Positions 8,742-18,255 of a DNA stretch of 64,000 nucleotides are shown here, piece by piece. This stretch comes from Sulfurimonas sp. Its GTDB lineage: Bacteria; Campylobacterota; Campylobacteria; Campylobacterales; Sulfurimonadaceae. Below the pieces are notes generated by a model. It saw nothing but the letters and a program-made list of their open reading frames with translations. It had not been told where the DNA came from and did not search any database. How positions within the stretch are numbered: position 1 is the stretch's first letter; each line of letters begins with the position of its first letter. The stretch lies in contig NZ_JBFHGL010000003.1 in NCBI RefSeq assembly GCF_041583195.1, positions 237,142-301,141 on the forward strand. Reading direction: 5' to 3'. The position numbers and the translations under genes were made by a program.

Positions 8742-9506
8742 TTAGACGATTGATTCTTGTCCAAGTCTATAGAGTGCAAAATCATATTTTAATGGATCTT
8801 TTTCATCAAAAGTTTTTAACGTATCTGTAAGTTCTATTGCAGCTTGAAGATCATATGTCTTTCTTTTTAAAAGACCAAGCTTTTTACCTACATTAAATGT
8901 ATGTGTATCAAGTGGGATGATTAGATCTTTTGGATCTACTCCGCTCCACAGACCCATATCTATATTGTCGTATCTTACCATCCATCTAAGATACATCATC
9001 CAGCGTTTTAATGCACCGCTGCCTTTTGTTTTTGTAGTCACTTTAGATATTAGAAAGTTATAGCCCTGAGATTCATGAGGATAAAGTTCTTTTATAGTAG
9101 ATATAAGTTCATTTATACCCTCTATAAGATTATTGTTTACTAGATACCCTCTTTTAAATACATCTTCTAAGCTATCTTTTTCTTCCAATCGTTTTAAGGC
9201 AATAAAAAGTGCTATTACATCCTCGGCTTTTTGGAATCTGTAGTAGTGATCTTTTAGCGCTTCTTGTATTTCATCATCACTCTTTTTAAGCAGAGTAAAA
9301 TCTAGTGAATCTAAGAACTTAACAATCTGCTTTACATTTCCATATGCAAAAAGTGCACAAATAAGAGAGATCGTCGGATCTTTATGTCTGTATGCTACAA
9401 ATATAGGATCTAACTTATCTTCTGATACTTCACCGACTTGGTTTCTTTTTTCTACCTCTTCATCGAGGCGTTTTTTAATGGAGTTGATAGAGTTTTTTTC
9501 GCTCAC
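8742..9506 (-). CDS. TIGR02757/DUF2400 family protein
   Basis: The 254-residue protein matches DUF2400 over its length; the most diagnostic stretch is IPLDTHTFNVGKKLGL, followed by an acidic DPLKYDFALYRLGQ ending. The family is predicted to be a helical, nucleic-acid-related fold, but I know of no proven activity. The start is a GTG at 9506, lying 32 bases inside the end of rpoN; the next possible methionine is far inside the domain, so the overlap looks real. It is probably translated by coupling to rpoN. Confidence 0.8.
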   Translation of the reverse strand: MSEKNSINSIKKRLDEEVEKRNQVGEVSEDKLDPIFVAYRHKDPTISLICALFAYGNVKQIVKFLDSLDFTLLKKSDDEIQEALKDHYYRFQKAEDVIALFIALKRLEEKDSLEDVFKRGYLVNNNLIEGINELISTIKELYPHESQGYNFLISKVTTKTKGSGALKRWMMYLRWMVRYDNIDMGLWSGVDPKDLIIPLDTHTFNVGKKLGLLKRKTYDLQAAIELTDTLKTFDEKDPLKYDFALYRLGQESIV

Positions 9507-10743
9507 TGGAACCTGCTATATTTAATTGTTTTCTATATTTTGCGATGGTACGTCTAACCATCTTCACTTTGAACTTATCTTGAATCATCTCTAAAAGTTT
9601 CATATCACTTAATGGTTTGGCATGACTTTCCTCTTTTACGAGTCCTACTAGATAGTCTTTAATTGCAGCATTTGACACATCTTCGTCGATTGCAGTTGTA
9701 AAGAACTCTTTCATAGCTAAAATGCCGCGATCACAAGCTATATACTTATTTGCTATGGCACGTGAAATTGTAGATGGATTATGTCCAAATTCATCTGCTA
9801 ATGTTTTAAGAGTCAGCGGCATAATTTGCCCGCCGGTAAAGAAGTCATACTGATACTCAACGATCATCAATCCCACTTTATAAAGTGTAGCTTTACGCAT
9901 ATCTAAAGCATCTACGAGTGATTTTGCCTCTTTGATTTTTTGAGACACAAATTCATGCTCAACACCATAGTCGGTATCGATCTTAATAGTTGGATAATAT
10001 GCGTCGTTTAGTTTAACTTCTATATTGTCATTTTCATCAAAATAGATCATCAGATCAGGTACTAACTGTTCAGAATCTTCTTGGTACTCAATAGATGGAG
10101 GGTTTTTAAATGTCCCCATAACACGCATAACTTCGGAAAAATTTTTTTCATCTGAAAAGCTGTAAATATTTTGCAGATCGTTTATAACTGCGCAGGCTAA
10201 AGAATATGCTTCATCACTTATATCAGATGAATCTAGCTGAAAGATAAAGCTCTCAGAGAGATCTTTTGCTCCGATTCCTACAGGTTCAACATGAGCAAAC
10301 CTTAGACGGATCTTTTCAAACTCCTCTAAAGTAATTCCCTCTTCTTTACAAAAAGCTTCACTGTCACCCTCATAGTAACCGTTTTCATCTAAGTTGGACA
10401 CTACATACATAGCAATAGATTCAGATGTTGGTGTTGGAAACAGCGGTGCACCTATCTGTTCATCTAAAACATCATGTAGTGATCTGTTTTGTACAGTCAG
10501 TGCCTCAATTTGCTCTGTTCTTGAATTACTGACGGCTCTGTTTATTATCTTTTTAGGAATCTTTTTTTCATACTCTTCTTCAAACCCTGATTTAACTTCT
10601 ACTAATGGATTTGATTCAATGAAAGGCTCCATAGCCTCACCCAGATCACTTAAACTAGAATGCAATATCGGAAGCCAATTTCTTAGCGTATTTGATAGTT
10701 TATGCTTATTCTCAACTGATTGGGTTTGTCTAAGAGCTGCCAT
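9475..10743 (-). CDS. rpoN: RNA polymerase sigma-54 factor
   Basis: Sigma-54 directs RNA polymerase to -24/-12 promoters and needs AAA+ activators; in Campylobacterota it drives the middle flagellar genes. The 422 residues show an N-terminal activator-interaction region (IESNPLVEV), the core-binding domain, a helix-turn-helix (ADEFGHNPSTISRAIANKYI) and the C-terminal RpoN box VRRTIAKYRKQL (about 395-406). The acidic spacer is short, as usual in this phylum. It lies 3 bases after lptB. The order tsaE-lptB-rpoN is one I know from Helicobacter and Campylobacter. Confidence 0.96.
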   Translation of the reverse strand: MAALRQTQSVENKHKLSNTLRNWLPILHSSLSDLGEAMEPFIESNPLVEVKSGFEEEYEKKIPKKIINRAVSNSRTEQIEALTVQNRSLHDVLDEQIGAPLFPTPTSESIAMYVVSNLDENGYYEGDSEAFCKEEGITLEEFEKIRLRFAHVEPVGIGAKDLSESFIFQLDSSDISDEAYSLACAVINDLQNIYSFSDEKNFSEVMRVMGTFKNPPSIEYQEDSEQLVPDLMIYFDENDNIEVKLNDAYYPTIKIDTDYGVEHEFVSQKIKEAKSLVDALDMRKATLYKVGLMIVEYQYDFFTGGQIMPLTLKTLADEFGHNPSTISRAIANKYIACDRGILAMKEFFTTAIDEDVSNAAIKDYLVGLVKEESHAKPLSDMKLLEMIQDKFKVKMVRRTIAKYRKQLNIAGSSERKKLYQLH

Positions 10744-10746
10744 AAT

Positions 10747-11469
10747 CTAGAACTTATAATCCTCACCAAGATAGTGTGTACGAACATCTGCATTGGCTCT
10801 GATCTCTTCAGTTGTACCGCTTGCCAGAAGATTTCCTGATTTGATTACATAGGCCCTGTCACATACATCGAGTGTTTCACGAACATTATGATCGGTTATA
10901 AGTACGCCTATATCGTATGATACAAGCTGATGAATAACTTTTTGAATATCCATAACAGCTATCGGGTCAACACCTGCAAAAGGTTCATCCAAAAGTAAAA
11001 ACTTAGGTTTGTTTACAAGTGCACGTGCTATCTCCACACGACGACGCTCACCACCACTTAAACTAATACCTTTACGGTAGCGAATAGGTTCTATGTTGAA
11101 CATATCAAGAAGTTCTAATATTCTGTCTTCTCTGTCTTTTTTATCTTTTATACTAACTTCTGCAGCTACCATAAGATTGTCTTCTACAGTTAAGTCTTTG
11201 AAAATCGAAGCTTCTTGAGGAAGATACCCTATACCCCTTAGGGCTCTTTCATGAAGAGGCTTTCCAGATAGATCTGTATCATCAAAATAAACTTCTCCAC
11301 TGCTTGCTTCTACAAGCCCGCATATCATGTAAAATGTAGTGGTCTTACCAGCACCGTTTGGTCCAAGCAGTCCTACAACTTCACCACTATTAACTTCAAG
11401 GCTCATACCCTTTACTATCTCTAAATCTTTTATTCTCTTTTTTAAATCAATAGCTTTTAATTTATGCAT
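10747..11469 (-). CDS. lptB: LPS export ABC transporter ATP-binding protein
   Basis: LptB is the cytoplasmic ATPase of the LptB2FG complex that extracts LPS from the inner membrane. The 240 residues carry Walker A GPNGAGKTT (36-44), the LptB-typical YLPQEASIF Q-loop, the signature LSGGERRR (137-144), Walker B FLLLDEP (157-163) and the H-loop TDHNVRETL. The ATG overlaps the tsaE stop by one base (TAATG). Placement just before rpoN is conserved widely in Proteobacteria. No lptC or lptA is adjacent in this window. Confidence 0.95.
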   Translation of the reverse strand: MHKLKAIDLKKRIKDLEIVKGMSLEVNSGEVVGLLGPNGAGKTTTFYMICGLVEASSGEVYFDDTDLSGKPLHERALRGIGYLPQEASIFKDLTVEDNLMVAAEVSIKDKKDREDRILELLDMFNIEPIRYRKGISLSGGERRRVEIARALVNKPKFLLLDEPFAGVDPIAVMDIQKVIHQLVSYDIGVLITDHNVRETLDVCDRAYVIKSGNLLASGTTEEIRANADVRTHYLGEDYKF

Positions 11470-11885
11470 TATTTATACTCTCTTATTAAATACTCTCTTG
11501 TATCTGAATCTATTTTATTTATATATATTTCTAAAACATCAAAACCGGAATCAACTAAAATCTCTTTTAATTTATCATCACCCCATTCTACTATATGAAG
11601 TCCGTCTTTTTCCAACTCTTCCAACATCCCCATAGATATAAAATGTTCTATCCCTTTGTTGTAGATATCATAATGAAAAACCTTATCTGAATAACATTGC
11701 TGCAAAGAAAAGGTAGGTGATGTCACTTCGTCATCTAACCCAAGTGATGCTACTATATTTTTAGTCAGAGTAGTTTTACCTGCAGCCAAATCACCGCGCA
11801 GAATTATAATTCCACTAGGAAATGTTGCAACTATATCATCACTGAGTTTTTTAATTTCATCAAGAGCTAGAATATGTTTTTTCAT
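11469..11885 (-). CDS. tsaE: tRNA threonylcarbamoyladenosine biosynthesis ATPase
   Basis: TsaE is the ATPase that works with TsaB and TsaD in making t6A37 in ANN-decoding tRNAs. The 138 residues contain the Walker A loop GDLAAGKTT (31-39), the family's TSPTF motif (VTSPTFSLQQCY) and the C-terminal IVEWGD segment. It starts 4 bases inside the trpD end (ATGA). Confidence 0.93.
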   Translation of the reverse strand: MKKHILALDEIKKLSDDIVATFPSGIIILRGDLAAGKTTLTKNIVASLGLDDEVTSPTFSLQQCYSDKVFHYDIYNKGIEHFISMGMLEELEKDGLHIVEWGDDKLKEILVDSGFDVLEIYINKIDSDTREYLIREYK

Positions 11886-12868
11886 AACTTATTTGATATC
11901 TCTATAATCTGTTGTAGTTTAGCTTTAGCCTTGCCCTTAGCAATAACTTCCTTAGCTATCTCTAAACCTTCTTGTATATCACTTGCCATACCATCAACCA
12001 TAAGTGCAGCTGCCGCATTTAAAAGAACTATATCCCTTTGTGCTTCAGTTGCAGATGAGTCAAATATATTGTGTAATATCTGAGCATTCTCTTTACCATC
12101 ACCACCTACTATGGCTTCAAGTGGAGCTTTTTTGATTCCATACTCTTCTGGATCTATTTCAAACTCTCTAATGATTCCGTTTTTAAGATGTGCTGCATGT
12201 GTAATACTAGATAAACTTATCTCATCCATACCCTCATCAGAACTAACAACAAGTGCACTAGTTGAACCATTTATTTTAAGCGCTTCTGCCATTTTTGGTA
12301 CAAAAGATTTATCAAATACACCAAGTAATGATTTTTTGACATTTGCTGGGTTTGTAAGAGGTCCTAAAATATTAAAGATCGTCTTATTTGGTATGCTTTT
12401 TCTAACAGGCATAATAAATTTCATAGCAGGATGGTGGTTTTGGGCAAACATAAAACAAAAACCAACTTCTTCTAAAAGTTTTGCAGACTGAGCCGGAGTT
12501 ATATCAAGTCTAATTCCAAGCTCTTCAAGCATATCTGCACTACCACTTTTGGATGTAACTGAGCGACTTCCATGCTTTGCAACAGAGCATCCCGCGGCTG
12601 AAGCTAAAATAGAAACTGTAGAAGATATATTAAAACTACCTATCTTATCCCCACCTGTACCGACCACATCTAAAGACTTGTTGCTTAATTCCTCAGATAT
12701 CGGAAGTGGATAAGCATGTGAACGCATTACTTCTGCCGCTGCTGCAATAGACTCGACAGATGTATTTTTATCTAGTTTCATACCTTCTAGAAACTCTTTC
12801 ATCTGTGCATCATCCATCTCATGATTAAATAGTGATGTAAATTTAATTTTTGCTTCTTCGTAGTTCAT
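11882..12868 (-). CDS. trpD: Anthranilate phosphoribosyltransferase
   Basis: TrpD joins anthranilate to phosphoribosyl pyrophosphate in the second step of tryptophan synthesis. The 328 residues show the PRPP motif GTGGDKIGSFNIS (70-82), KHGSRSVTSKSGSADMLEEL (98-117) and the anthranilate-binding HHPAMKF region. It is a stand-alone TrpD without a glutamine amidotransferase domain. No other trp gene is nearby; it sits between an S4-domain gene and tsaE with a 4-base overlap, so the trp genes are dispersed in this genome. Confidence 0.95.
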   Translation of the reverse strand: MNYEEAKIKFTSLFNHEMDDAQMKEFLEGMKLDKNTSVESIAAAAEVMRSHAYPLPISEELSNKSLDVVGTGGDKIGSFNISSTVSILASAAGCSVAKHGSRSVTSKSGSADMLEELGIRLDITPAQSAKLLEEVGFCFMFAQNHHPAMKFIMPVRKSIPNKTIFNILGPLTNPANVKKSLLGVFDKSFVPKMAEALKINGSTSALVVSSDEGMDEISLSSITHAAHLKNGIIREFEIDPEEYGIKKAPLEAIVGGDGKENAQILHNIFDSSATEAQRDIVLLNAAAALMVDGMASDIQEGLEIAKEVIAKGKAKAKLQQIIEISNKL

Positions 12869-13114
12869 CTAAAGTTCCTTGATATACTCACCCTGAAGTG
12901 ATTTGGGTGTTGATTTTGTGGTTGGTATTTGTAACACTTCATAACTCTTTGTCTCGTTAAGATACTTAATTGTAATCGTATCACCGACTTCTACGTTCTT
13001 GCTAGGCTTTACAACAACATTATTAATTTCTACAACTTTGTTGCTAAGCATATCCTGAGCAACTGAACGTCTTTTTGTAATATTTACTGAATTTAAAAAC
13101 TTATCTATTCTCAT
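12869..13114 (-). CDS. S4-domain RNA-binding protein
   Basis: This 81-residue protein is almost entirely one S4 domain: MRIDKFLNSVNITKRRSVAQ, then VEINNVVVKPSKNVEVGDTI. It resembles HslR/RlbA-type proteins that bind structured RNA, often stalled 50S subunits. It is the first gene of the run down to rpoN, directly abutting trpD. The exact partner is not predictable. Confidence 0.85.
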   Translation of the reverse strand: MRIDKFLNSVNITKRRSVAQDMLSNKVVEINNVVVKPSKNVEVGDTITIKYLNETKSYEVLQIPTTKSTPKSLQGEYIKEL

Positions 13115-13229
13115 CTACCAACTTTTGAAAATTTTTTGTTTATTGTAGGATAAAGAAACTGAAAGGAATGTAAGAGTTGGAACAATAATTGCTAAAATTT
13201 GCGCGGTTTTATAAAATAACTATATTTAT

Positions 13230-15005
13230 TTAAGAAGAAAAACCGCTTGTAAAAGTATCTTTTTTTATAACTATCTGCTTTTGTTTCTCTTTTCTTTTTG
13301 TATCTTTTTCAACAAAAATTTTCTCTCTTGTGACATGGTCCATTTCGGTGTAGTACATCACTGCAGAGTATGTTCCTGGTGTAGGAGTAAATACTTGAGC
13401 TTGTTCAGGGTTCATTTTCAGTTCATTTTGCGTAAACCTTTTAAGCTCATGCATATCTGATTCTTTACATCCAGGATGCGCAGCTATCAGGTAATATGTT
13501 AGAAACTGATTTTTACCCTCTTCTTTGTTTAACTTGTCATATAATTTTTTAAATTCTACAAGTTCTTGTTTGCCAGGTTTTCCCATCAATTCTAGCACAC
13601 GTTGTTGTGTATGTTCAGGTGCTACTTTCATTTGTCCGGAGATATGGTGTTTTACCATCTCTTTTAAATAGCTATAGCCGTGTTTTTTATCCGCATTTAT
13701 CAGATCATATCTTACACCGCTGGCTACAAAAGCCTTTCTTACACCTTCAACGCCGCGTATACGTTTTAAAAGATCTATATTACGAGAGTGATCTACTTTC
13801 ATAGATTTACACAGATGATCTGCATCTACACAACGCTGATGATCACAAGTACCAAGTTTTAGCTTTTTATTACATTCATATCCATACATATTAGCCGTAG
13901 GCCCACCGACATCACTGATGATCCCTTTGTAATCTTTATACTTGTTAAACTCTTTTGCTTCGTTTAAAATATTATCTTCGCTTCTTGTGCGGATAGTACG
14001 CCCTTGATGAACACCTATTGCACAAAAATTACACTCACCCCAACATCCATGATGTGTCATTATTGAAAACTTGATAGTATCTAAACACTTAACTTTTCCA
14101 TCTTTTGCATAGTATGGGTGTAACTCTCTAGTATATGGCAGATTAGAGTTTGCATCCATCTCATCCTCAGTCAGATAATCACATGGTGGATTTTGAATAA
14201 GATAACGATTATCTACCTGCTGACATAGTCCATTTGCACTTATAGGATCATTATTGTCATAAAACGCATCAAACAGATCTATATATTTTTCTTTATTATC
14301 TAAACACTCTTGATGACTTGGAAGCTGAATATATTCGTAATTTGGATCTTTGGAGATATAGCATATACCTCTGATCTCTTTATAATCATCTCCATTATCT
14401 AGTGCACGGGTCAACTGCTCTATTGCTATCTCACCCATTCCATAAACCAATATATCTGCTTTAGAATCAAAAAGAACAGGTTTTTTTAGTTTGTTTTGCC
14501 AGTAATCATAATGCGTTACACGTCTAAGAGATGCTTCTATACCACCAAGTACCAGAGGAGCAGTATTTTTAAAATATCTGCGAACAAGATTACAATAAAC
14601 ACTTACAGCGCGATCTGGACGCTTATTGTTTTTTCCACCAGGTGTATAATCATCAGAGTTTCTGAACTTCTTTGTAGCAGTGTAGTTTGAAACCATTGAA
14701 TCAACACTTCCACCACTGATCCCCCAGTATAATCTAGGTTCACCCAAACGTTTAATATCTTTATCGCTTTTTACATCAGGCTGAGCAATGATCCCTACTT
14801 TGTAACCTAATCTCTCTAACATTCTTCCAACAACGGCTATACCGATAAATGGTGAGTCAATATAAGAATCACCGCTTACTAAAATAACATCACATTGTTT
14901 CCAGCCAAGTTTGTCCATTTCTTCCCTGGTTGTAGGAAGAAAATCTTTTTGAGTAAAAGCTACGGTGTTTCTTTTATTATCGGTATTTTTATTTCTTCTA
15001 CTCAA
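13230..15005 (-). CDS. YgiQ-family radical SAM protein
   Basis: The 591-residue protein has the N-terminal UPF0313 domain (DFLPTTREEMDKLGW, the LVSGDSYIDSP and LGGIEASLRR motifs) and a radical SAM core with the iron-sulfur cysteines in CWGECNFC (C321, C325, C328). The C-terminal part carries the family's APEHTQ and PGTYSAVMYYTEMDH stretches. YgiQ proteins are widespread, but their reaction is unknown. The start is a TTG at 15005 with AAAGG 7 bases upstream; it gives MSRRNKNTDN, and the conserved domain begins about residue 20. It diverges from the acyl-CoA synthetase gene. Confidence 0.92.
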   Translation of the reverse strand: MSRRNKNTDNKRNTVAFTQKDFLPTTREEMDKLGWKQCDVILVSGDSYIDSPFIGIAVVGRMLERLGYKVGIIAQPDVKSDKDIKRLGEPRLYWGISGGSVDSMVSNYTATKKFRNSDDYTPGGKNNKRPDRAVSVYCNLVRRYFKNTAPLVLGGIEASLRRVTHYDYWQNKLKKPVLFDSKADILVYGMGEIAIEQLTRALDNGDDYKEIRGICYISKDPNYEYIQLPSHQECLDNKEKYIDLFDAFYDNNDPISANGLCQQVDNRYLIQNPPCDYLTEDEMDANSNLPYTRELHPYYAKDGKVKCLDTIKFSIMTHHGCWGECNFCAIGVHQGRTIRTRSEDNILNEAKEFNKYKDYKGIISDVGGPTANMYGYECNKKLKLGTCDHQRCVDADHLCKSMKVDHSRNIDLLKRIRGVEGVRKAFVASGVRYDLINADKKHGYSYLKEMVKHHISGQMKVAPEHTQQRVLELMGKPGKQELVEFKKLYDKLNKEEGKNQFLTYYLIAAHPGCKESDMHELKRFTQNELKMNPEQAQVFTPTPGTYSAVMYYTEMDHVTREKIFVEKDTKRKEKQKQIVIKKDTFTSGFSS

Positions 15006-15042
15006 GAGTTGACCTTTGTATTTTATGGAAATATTTTTTATG

Positions 15043-15048
15043 TATAAT
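15043..15048 (+). promoter_or_regulatory. Putative -10 box for the acyl-CoA synthetase gene
   Basis: TATAAT stands 33 bases before the ATG at 15081, after an AT-rich run. The nearest TTGAC-like element is too far upstream to be its -35 box. Confidence 0.45.
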
Positions 15049-15080
15049 GATACAAAATTAATTCAAAATAAGAGTTTAAT

Positions 15081-16757
15081 ATGGACTACCCGTATGAAAA
15101 TATAAAAGATTATACACTTGTGACAATGCTAGAAAGATCAGCCTCTATGTATGGAAAAAGGGACCTTGTATCATTTGTAGGGCAAGAGAGAATTACGTAT
15201 GAAAAGTTTTATAAAAAAGTTCTTGAGATATCTACACTTTTAAAAGAACTAGGAATCAAAAAAGGTGATAAAGTTTTACTTCTTAGTGAGAATATGCCAA
15301 ACTGGGGTATTGCCTATTTTTCAATTGTTTCCTTTGGAGCGGTAGTTGTTCCTGTTCTGCCGGATTTTCATCCCTCAGATGTGCATCATATTATTAAGCA
15401 TTCCGATTCAAAAGCTGTTTTTGTATCATCTAAACATCAGCAAACTATAGAAGATTTTGAAGATAAAAGTATAGAGTTTGTAATAAATTTGGAATCTTTT
15501 GAGATCCTTCATGAACTAAGTAATGAAAGCTATATAGATAAACTTAAGAAAAAAATACAACAAACTATTAGTGACACTCAAGATAAAGTTTTTGATGATG
15601 ACATAGCATCTATAATTTATACCTCTGGAACCACAGGGCATTCAAAAGGCGTAATGCTTTCACATAAAAACATTACGACAAATGCAATGAGTTCATTTTG
15701 CGTATTTGACATAAAAGAAGATGATGTTTTATTATCTATATTACCGCTTGCACATGTTTTTGAATGTACTGTAGGGATGATTATTCCAATACTTCACGGT
15801 TCAAGTATCCAATACCTAAAGAAAACACCGACACCAAGTGTGTTAATAAAAGCGTTTGAAACTACAAAACCTACATTTATGTTAAGTGTACCGCTGGTTA
15901 TGGAAAAAATTTATAAAAACAAAGTTTTATCTAAAATCAACTCATCAACCATAACAAAAAACCTGTATAAAATTCCATTTTTTAGAAAGAAGTTAAATAA
16001 AATTGCAGCTAAAAAGCTATATCAAACATTTGGCGGAAGATTAAGGTTATTAGGCCTCGGTGGTGCAGGTTTACCAGAATATATAGAGCAGTTTTTGTAT
16101 GATGGTGATTTTCCTTATGTAGTAGGTTATGGCATGAGTGAGACTGCTCCGTTATTATGTGCAACTCCAGATAAGCTAGTTACAAAAATAAAGTCTACTG
16201 GGCCTGCCATGTATGGAGTAGAGATAGATATACGTGATAAAAATCCATATAGCGGTGAAGGCGAAATATATGCCAGAGGTCCAAGTATAATGAAGGGATA
16301 TTATAAAGATGAGCAAAAAACCAAAGAGATATTAGAAGATGACGGATGGATACATACAGGTGATCTCGGTTACTTGGATGAAGACGGTTACCTTTTTATT
16401 AGCGGCAGAAGCAAAAATATGATACTTGGTCCAAGCGGTGAAAATATTTATCCTGAACAGATAGAGTATATTATAAATCAGCATGAACTTGTTATAGATT
16501 CACTAATGATTCAAAAAGATACAAAACTAATAGCAAAAATACATTTAGATTACGAAAAAATAGATGAACTATATAATGGTGCCAGTATCAGTAGTAATGA
16601 GATGCTTGAGAAGATAAATGAATTACTAGAAGAAATGCGCAATGATGTAAATTCAAAAATATCATCATTTTCGAGAATGGTTAAGTTTGAAGAGCAACGT
16701 GAGCCGTTTATAAAAACACCAACAAAAAAAATAAAAAGATATCTATATATAAATTAA
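15081..16757 (+). CDS. Long-chain fatty acid-CoA ligase (AMP-forming)
   Basis: An ANL-superfamily adenylating enzyme of 558 residues, with the P-loop YTSGTTGHSKG (180-190), the adenine-binding GYGMSETAPLL, the HTGDLGYLDEDGYLFISGR hinge region and a C-terminal lysine near KTPTKKIKRY. It resembles bacterial long-chain acyl-CoA synthetases of the FAA1/FadD-like type, acting at the inner face of the membrane. No beta-oxidation genes are nearby, so it may serve in recycling exogenous or membrane-derived fatty acids rather than growth on them. A FliL-like gene follows 50 bases later with its own -10 box. Confidence 0.88.
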   Translation: MDYPYENIKDYTLVTMLERSASMYGKRDLVSFVGQERITYEKFYKKVLEISTLLKELGIKKGDKVLLLSENMPNWGIAYFSIVSFGAVVVPVLPDFHPSDVHHIIKHSDSKAVFVSSKHQQTIEDFEDKSIEFVINLESFEILHELSNESYIDKLKKKIQQTISDTQDKVFDDDIASIIYTSGTTGHSKGVMLSHKNITTNAMSSFCVFDIKEDDVLLSILPLAHVFECTVGMIIPILHGSSIQYLKKTPTPSVLIKAFETTKPTFMLSVPLVMEKIYKNKVLSKINSSTITKNLYKIPFFRKKLNKIAAKKLYQTFGGRLRLLGLGGAGLPEYIEQFLYDGDFPYVVGYGMSETAPLLCATPDKLVTKIKSTGPAMYGVEIDIRDKNPYSGEGEIYARGPSIMKGYYKDEQKTKEILEDDGWIHTGDLGYLDEDGYLFISGRSKNMILGPSGENIYPEQIEYIINQHELVIDSLMIQKDTKLIAKIHLDYEKIDELYNGASISSNEMLEKINELLEEMRNDVNSKISSFSRMVKFEEQREPFIKTPTKKIKRYLYIN

Positions 16758-16780
16758 AAATTATTATATTGATTTTTTGA

Positions 16781-16786
16781 TATAAT
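16781..16786 (+). promoter_or_regulatory. Putative -10 box for the FliL-like gene
   Basis: The sequence GATATAAT occurs 21 bases before the ATG at 16808 and 24 bases after the previous stop. No clear -35 box is seen. Confidence 0.4.
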
Positions 16787-16807
16787 CATCACATTAAGGA
16801 GTTTTTA

Positions 16808-17299
16808 ATGAATGAAAAATTCAAAAATATAATTATTTTTTTAACAATTTTTGCATTTTTAGCCGGACTTGTATATTACGCATTTGTTACATCAGATTTT
16901 TCTAATTTGAAAAAAGTTGACACAAGTATGGACTTTAGAATGAAAGAAAAAATAGCAAAAAAAAGATATTACTCTACAGCTGTAGAGATTAAAGAAAACG
17001 GAATTGTAGATTTAGGTGATTTTGAAATAAATATAGGAAACGGTAAGAAAGTAATTGCAAATATATCTGCAAAGTATGATAAACCAGATGGCTGGGGTAT
17101 GGCTATAGGTGTAGATGATGAAATAAAATCAAAAAGCACTGTTATAAGACACTCTGTTATTGAAGCTATTATGAATCAACATGAAAGTGATGTCCGAAGT
17201 TACAAAGTTAAAGAAGCTATAATCAGCAATATTAATCGTAATCTATCAAATACAACCGTTGAGGATGTATACTTTAACAGACTAATTATTGCTGAATAA
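16808..17299 (+). CDS. FliL-like membrane protein
   Basis: A 163-residue protein with one N-terminal membrane segment (about 8-28) and a periplasmic domain of about 130 residues. The ending, with two helices and the final strand TTVEDVYFNRLIIAE, matches the FliL pattern in which the protein ends in a 'v..VyFtef' strand. FliL surrounds the stator units of the flagellar motor. It is therefore probably a FliL or a divergent paralogue, but it is separated from other flagellar genes; the nearest are at 22021-23693. A strong AAGGAG site precedes the ATG. An unrelated single-pass protein cannot be excluded. Confidence 0.55.
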   Translation: MNEKFKNIIIFLTIFAFLAGLVYYAFVTSDFSNLKKVDTSMDFRMKEKIAKKRYYSTAVEIKENGIVDLGDFEINIGNGKKVIANISAKYDKPDGWGMAIGVDDEIKSKSTVIRHSVIEAIMNQHESDVRSYKVKEAIISNINRNLSNTTVEDVYFNRLIIAE

Positions 17300-17311
17300 A
17301 ATATAAATATA

Positions 17312-18229
17312 TTAAAATTGTGGCTGTAAGAAAGGAATAACTTGTTTCTTACGGCTTAATACACCATCAAGCCATACTTGGTTATCTTCAAGTTTGCATT
17401 TAAATGCACTCTCCACTTTACTTACATCATCACTAAGACATAGAAGCTGGCTTCCTTCTTTCATGATATCAGTTAAAAGAACAAGCATTGTATGAAGTCC
17501 CTCTTCCTCTTTCATCTTAGCCATATCTTCAAAGATCATATCTTTTTTGTCATCAAATACACTTAGATCAACAACTTCAAGCTGATTTACACCAACTTTT
17601 GCACCATTCATTTCAAATGCTTTAAAGTCTCTTGTATTTAGGTCTCTTGCACTTGCACCATCAACTGCAGATTTTACTAAAAACATCTCCATACCAAGTG
17701 CTTTATAATCTTGAACACCTGCAATTTCTGCTAACTCTTTTACAGCTTTTGTATCTGCTTTTGTACAAGTTGGAGATTTAAAAATTACAGTATCACTAAG
17801 TATTGCACACATCATCATACCAGCGATATTTTTAGGAATTTCAACACCGAAAGATCTGTACATCTCATATACTACAGTATTTGAACATCCAATTGGTCTG
17901 ATCCAGCACTCTAGTGGAGTATCTGTTGTGATATCACCTAGTTTGTGATGATCCACTATACCAAGTATTGTAGCTTCTTTAATATCTTCAGGAGCTTGAG
18001 CATAGTCAGAAAAATCTACTAAATAAACAGACTCACCTGCATAAGAAGTTTTTAATTCAGGTGTTTGTCCATCAAATTTGTTTAATATAAAGTCCGTCTC
18101 GGCAGAAATTTTTCCTTGACGTGTTGGGATACAATCTTCACCAAGTTGATTTTTTAAATATGAAAGAGAGATAGCACCTACAATAGAATCACTATCAGGA
18201 TTTGTATGACCGAAAATATATGTTGACAT
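17312..18229 (-). CDS. ppaC: Manganese-dependent inorganic pyrophosphatase (family II)
   Basis: This cytoplasmic enzyme hydrolyses pyrophosphate. The 305 residues show the DHH metal site motifs: GHTNPDSDSI (7-16), VDFSD (71-75) and DHHKLGD (93-99), and the DHHA2 domain ends with the substrate-binding SRKKQVIPFL. There are no inserted CBS domains. It converges with the FliL-like gene with only 12 bases between stops and no hairpin. Confidence 0.95.
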   Translation of the reverse strand: MSTYIFGHTNPDSDSIVGAISLSYLKNQLGEDCIPTRQGKISAETDFILNKFDGQTPELKTSYAGESVYLVDFSDYAQAPEDIKEATILGIVDHHKLGDITTDTPLECWIRPIGCSNTVVYEMYRSFGVEIPKNIAGMMMCAILSDTVIFKSPTCTKADTKAVKELAEIAGVQDYKALGMEMFLVKSAVDGASARDLNTRDFKAFEMNGAKVGVNQLEVVDLSVFDDKKDMIFEDMAKMKEEEGLHTMLVLLTDIMKEGSQLLCLSDDVSKVESAFKCKLEDNQVWLDGVLSRKKQVIPFLQPQF

Positions 18230-18255
18230 AATGATACCTTAATTTATTTTTTGAA

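Noticed and set aside
10394..10750. 118-residue plus-strand open frame
   Set aside because: Antisense to the rpoN 5' half; Ser-rich shadow composition.
12111..12491. 126-residue plus-strand open frame
   Set aside because: It lies entirely antisense to trpD, which is unmistakable.
13202..13246. GCGGTTTT/AAAACCGC pair as a terminator near the YgiQ gene end
   Set aside because: The arms are about 30 bases apart and one lies inside the coding end, so it is not a normal terminator hairpin.
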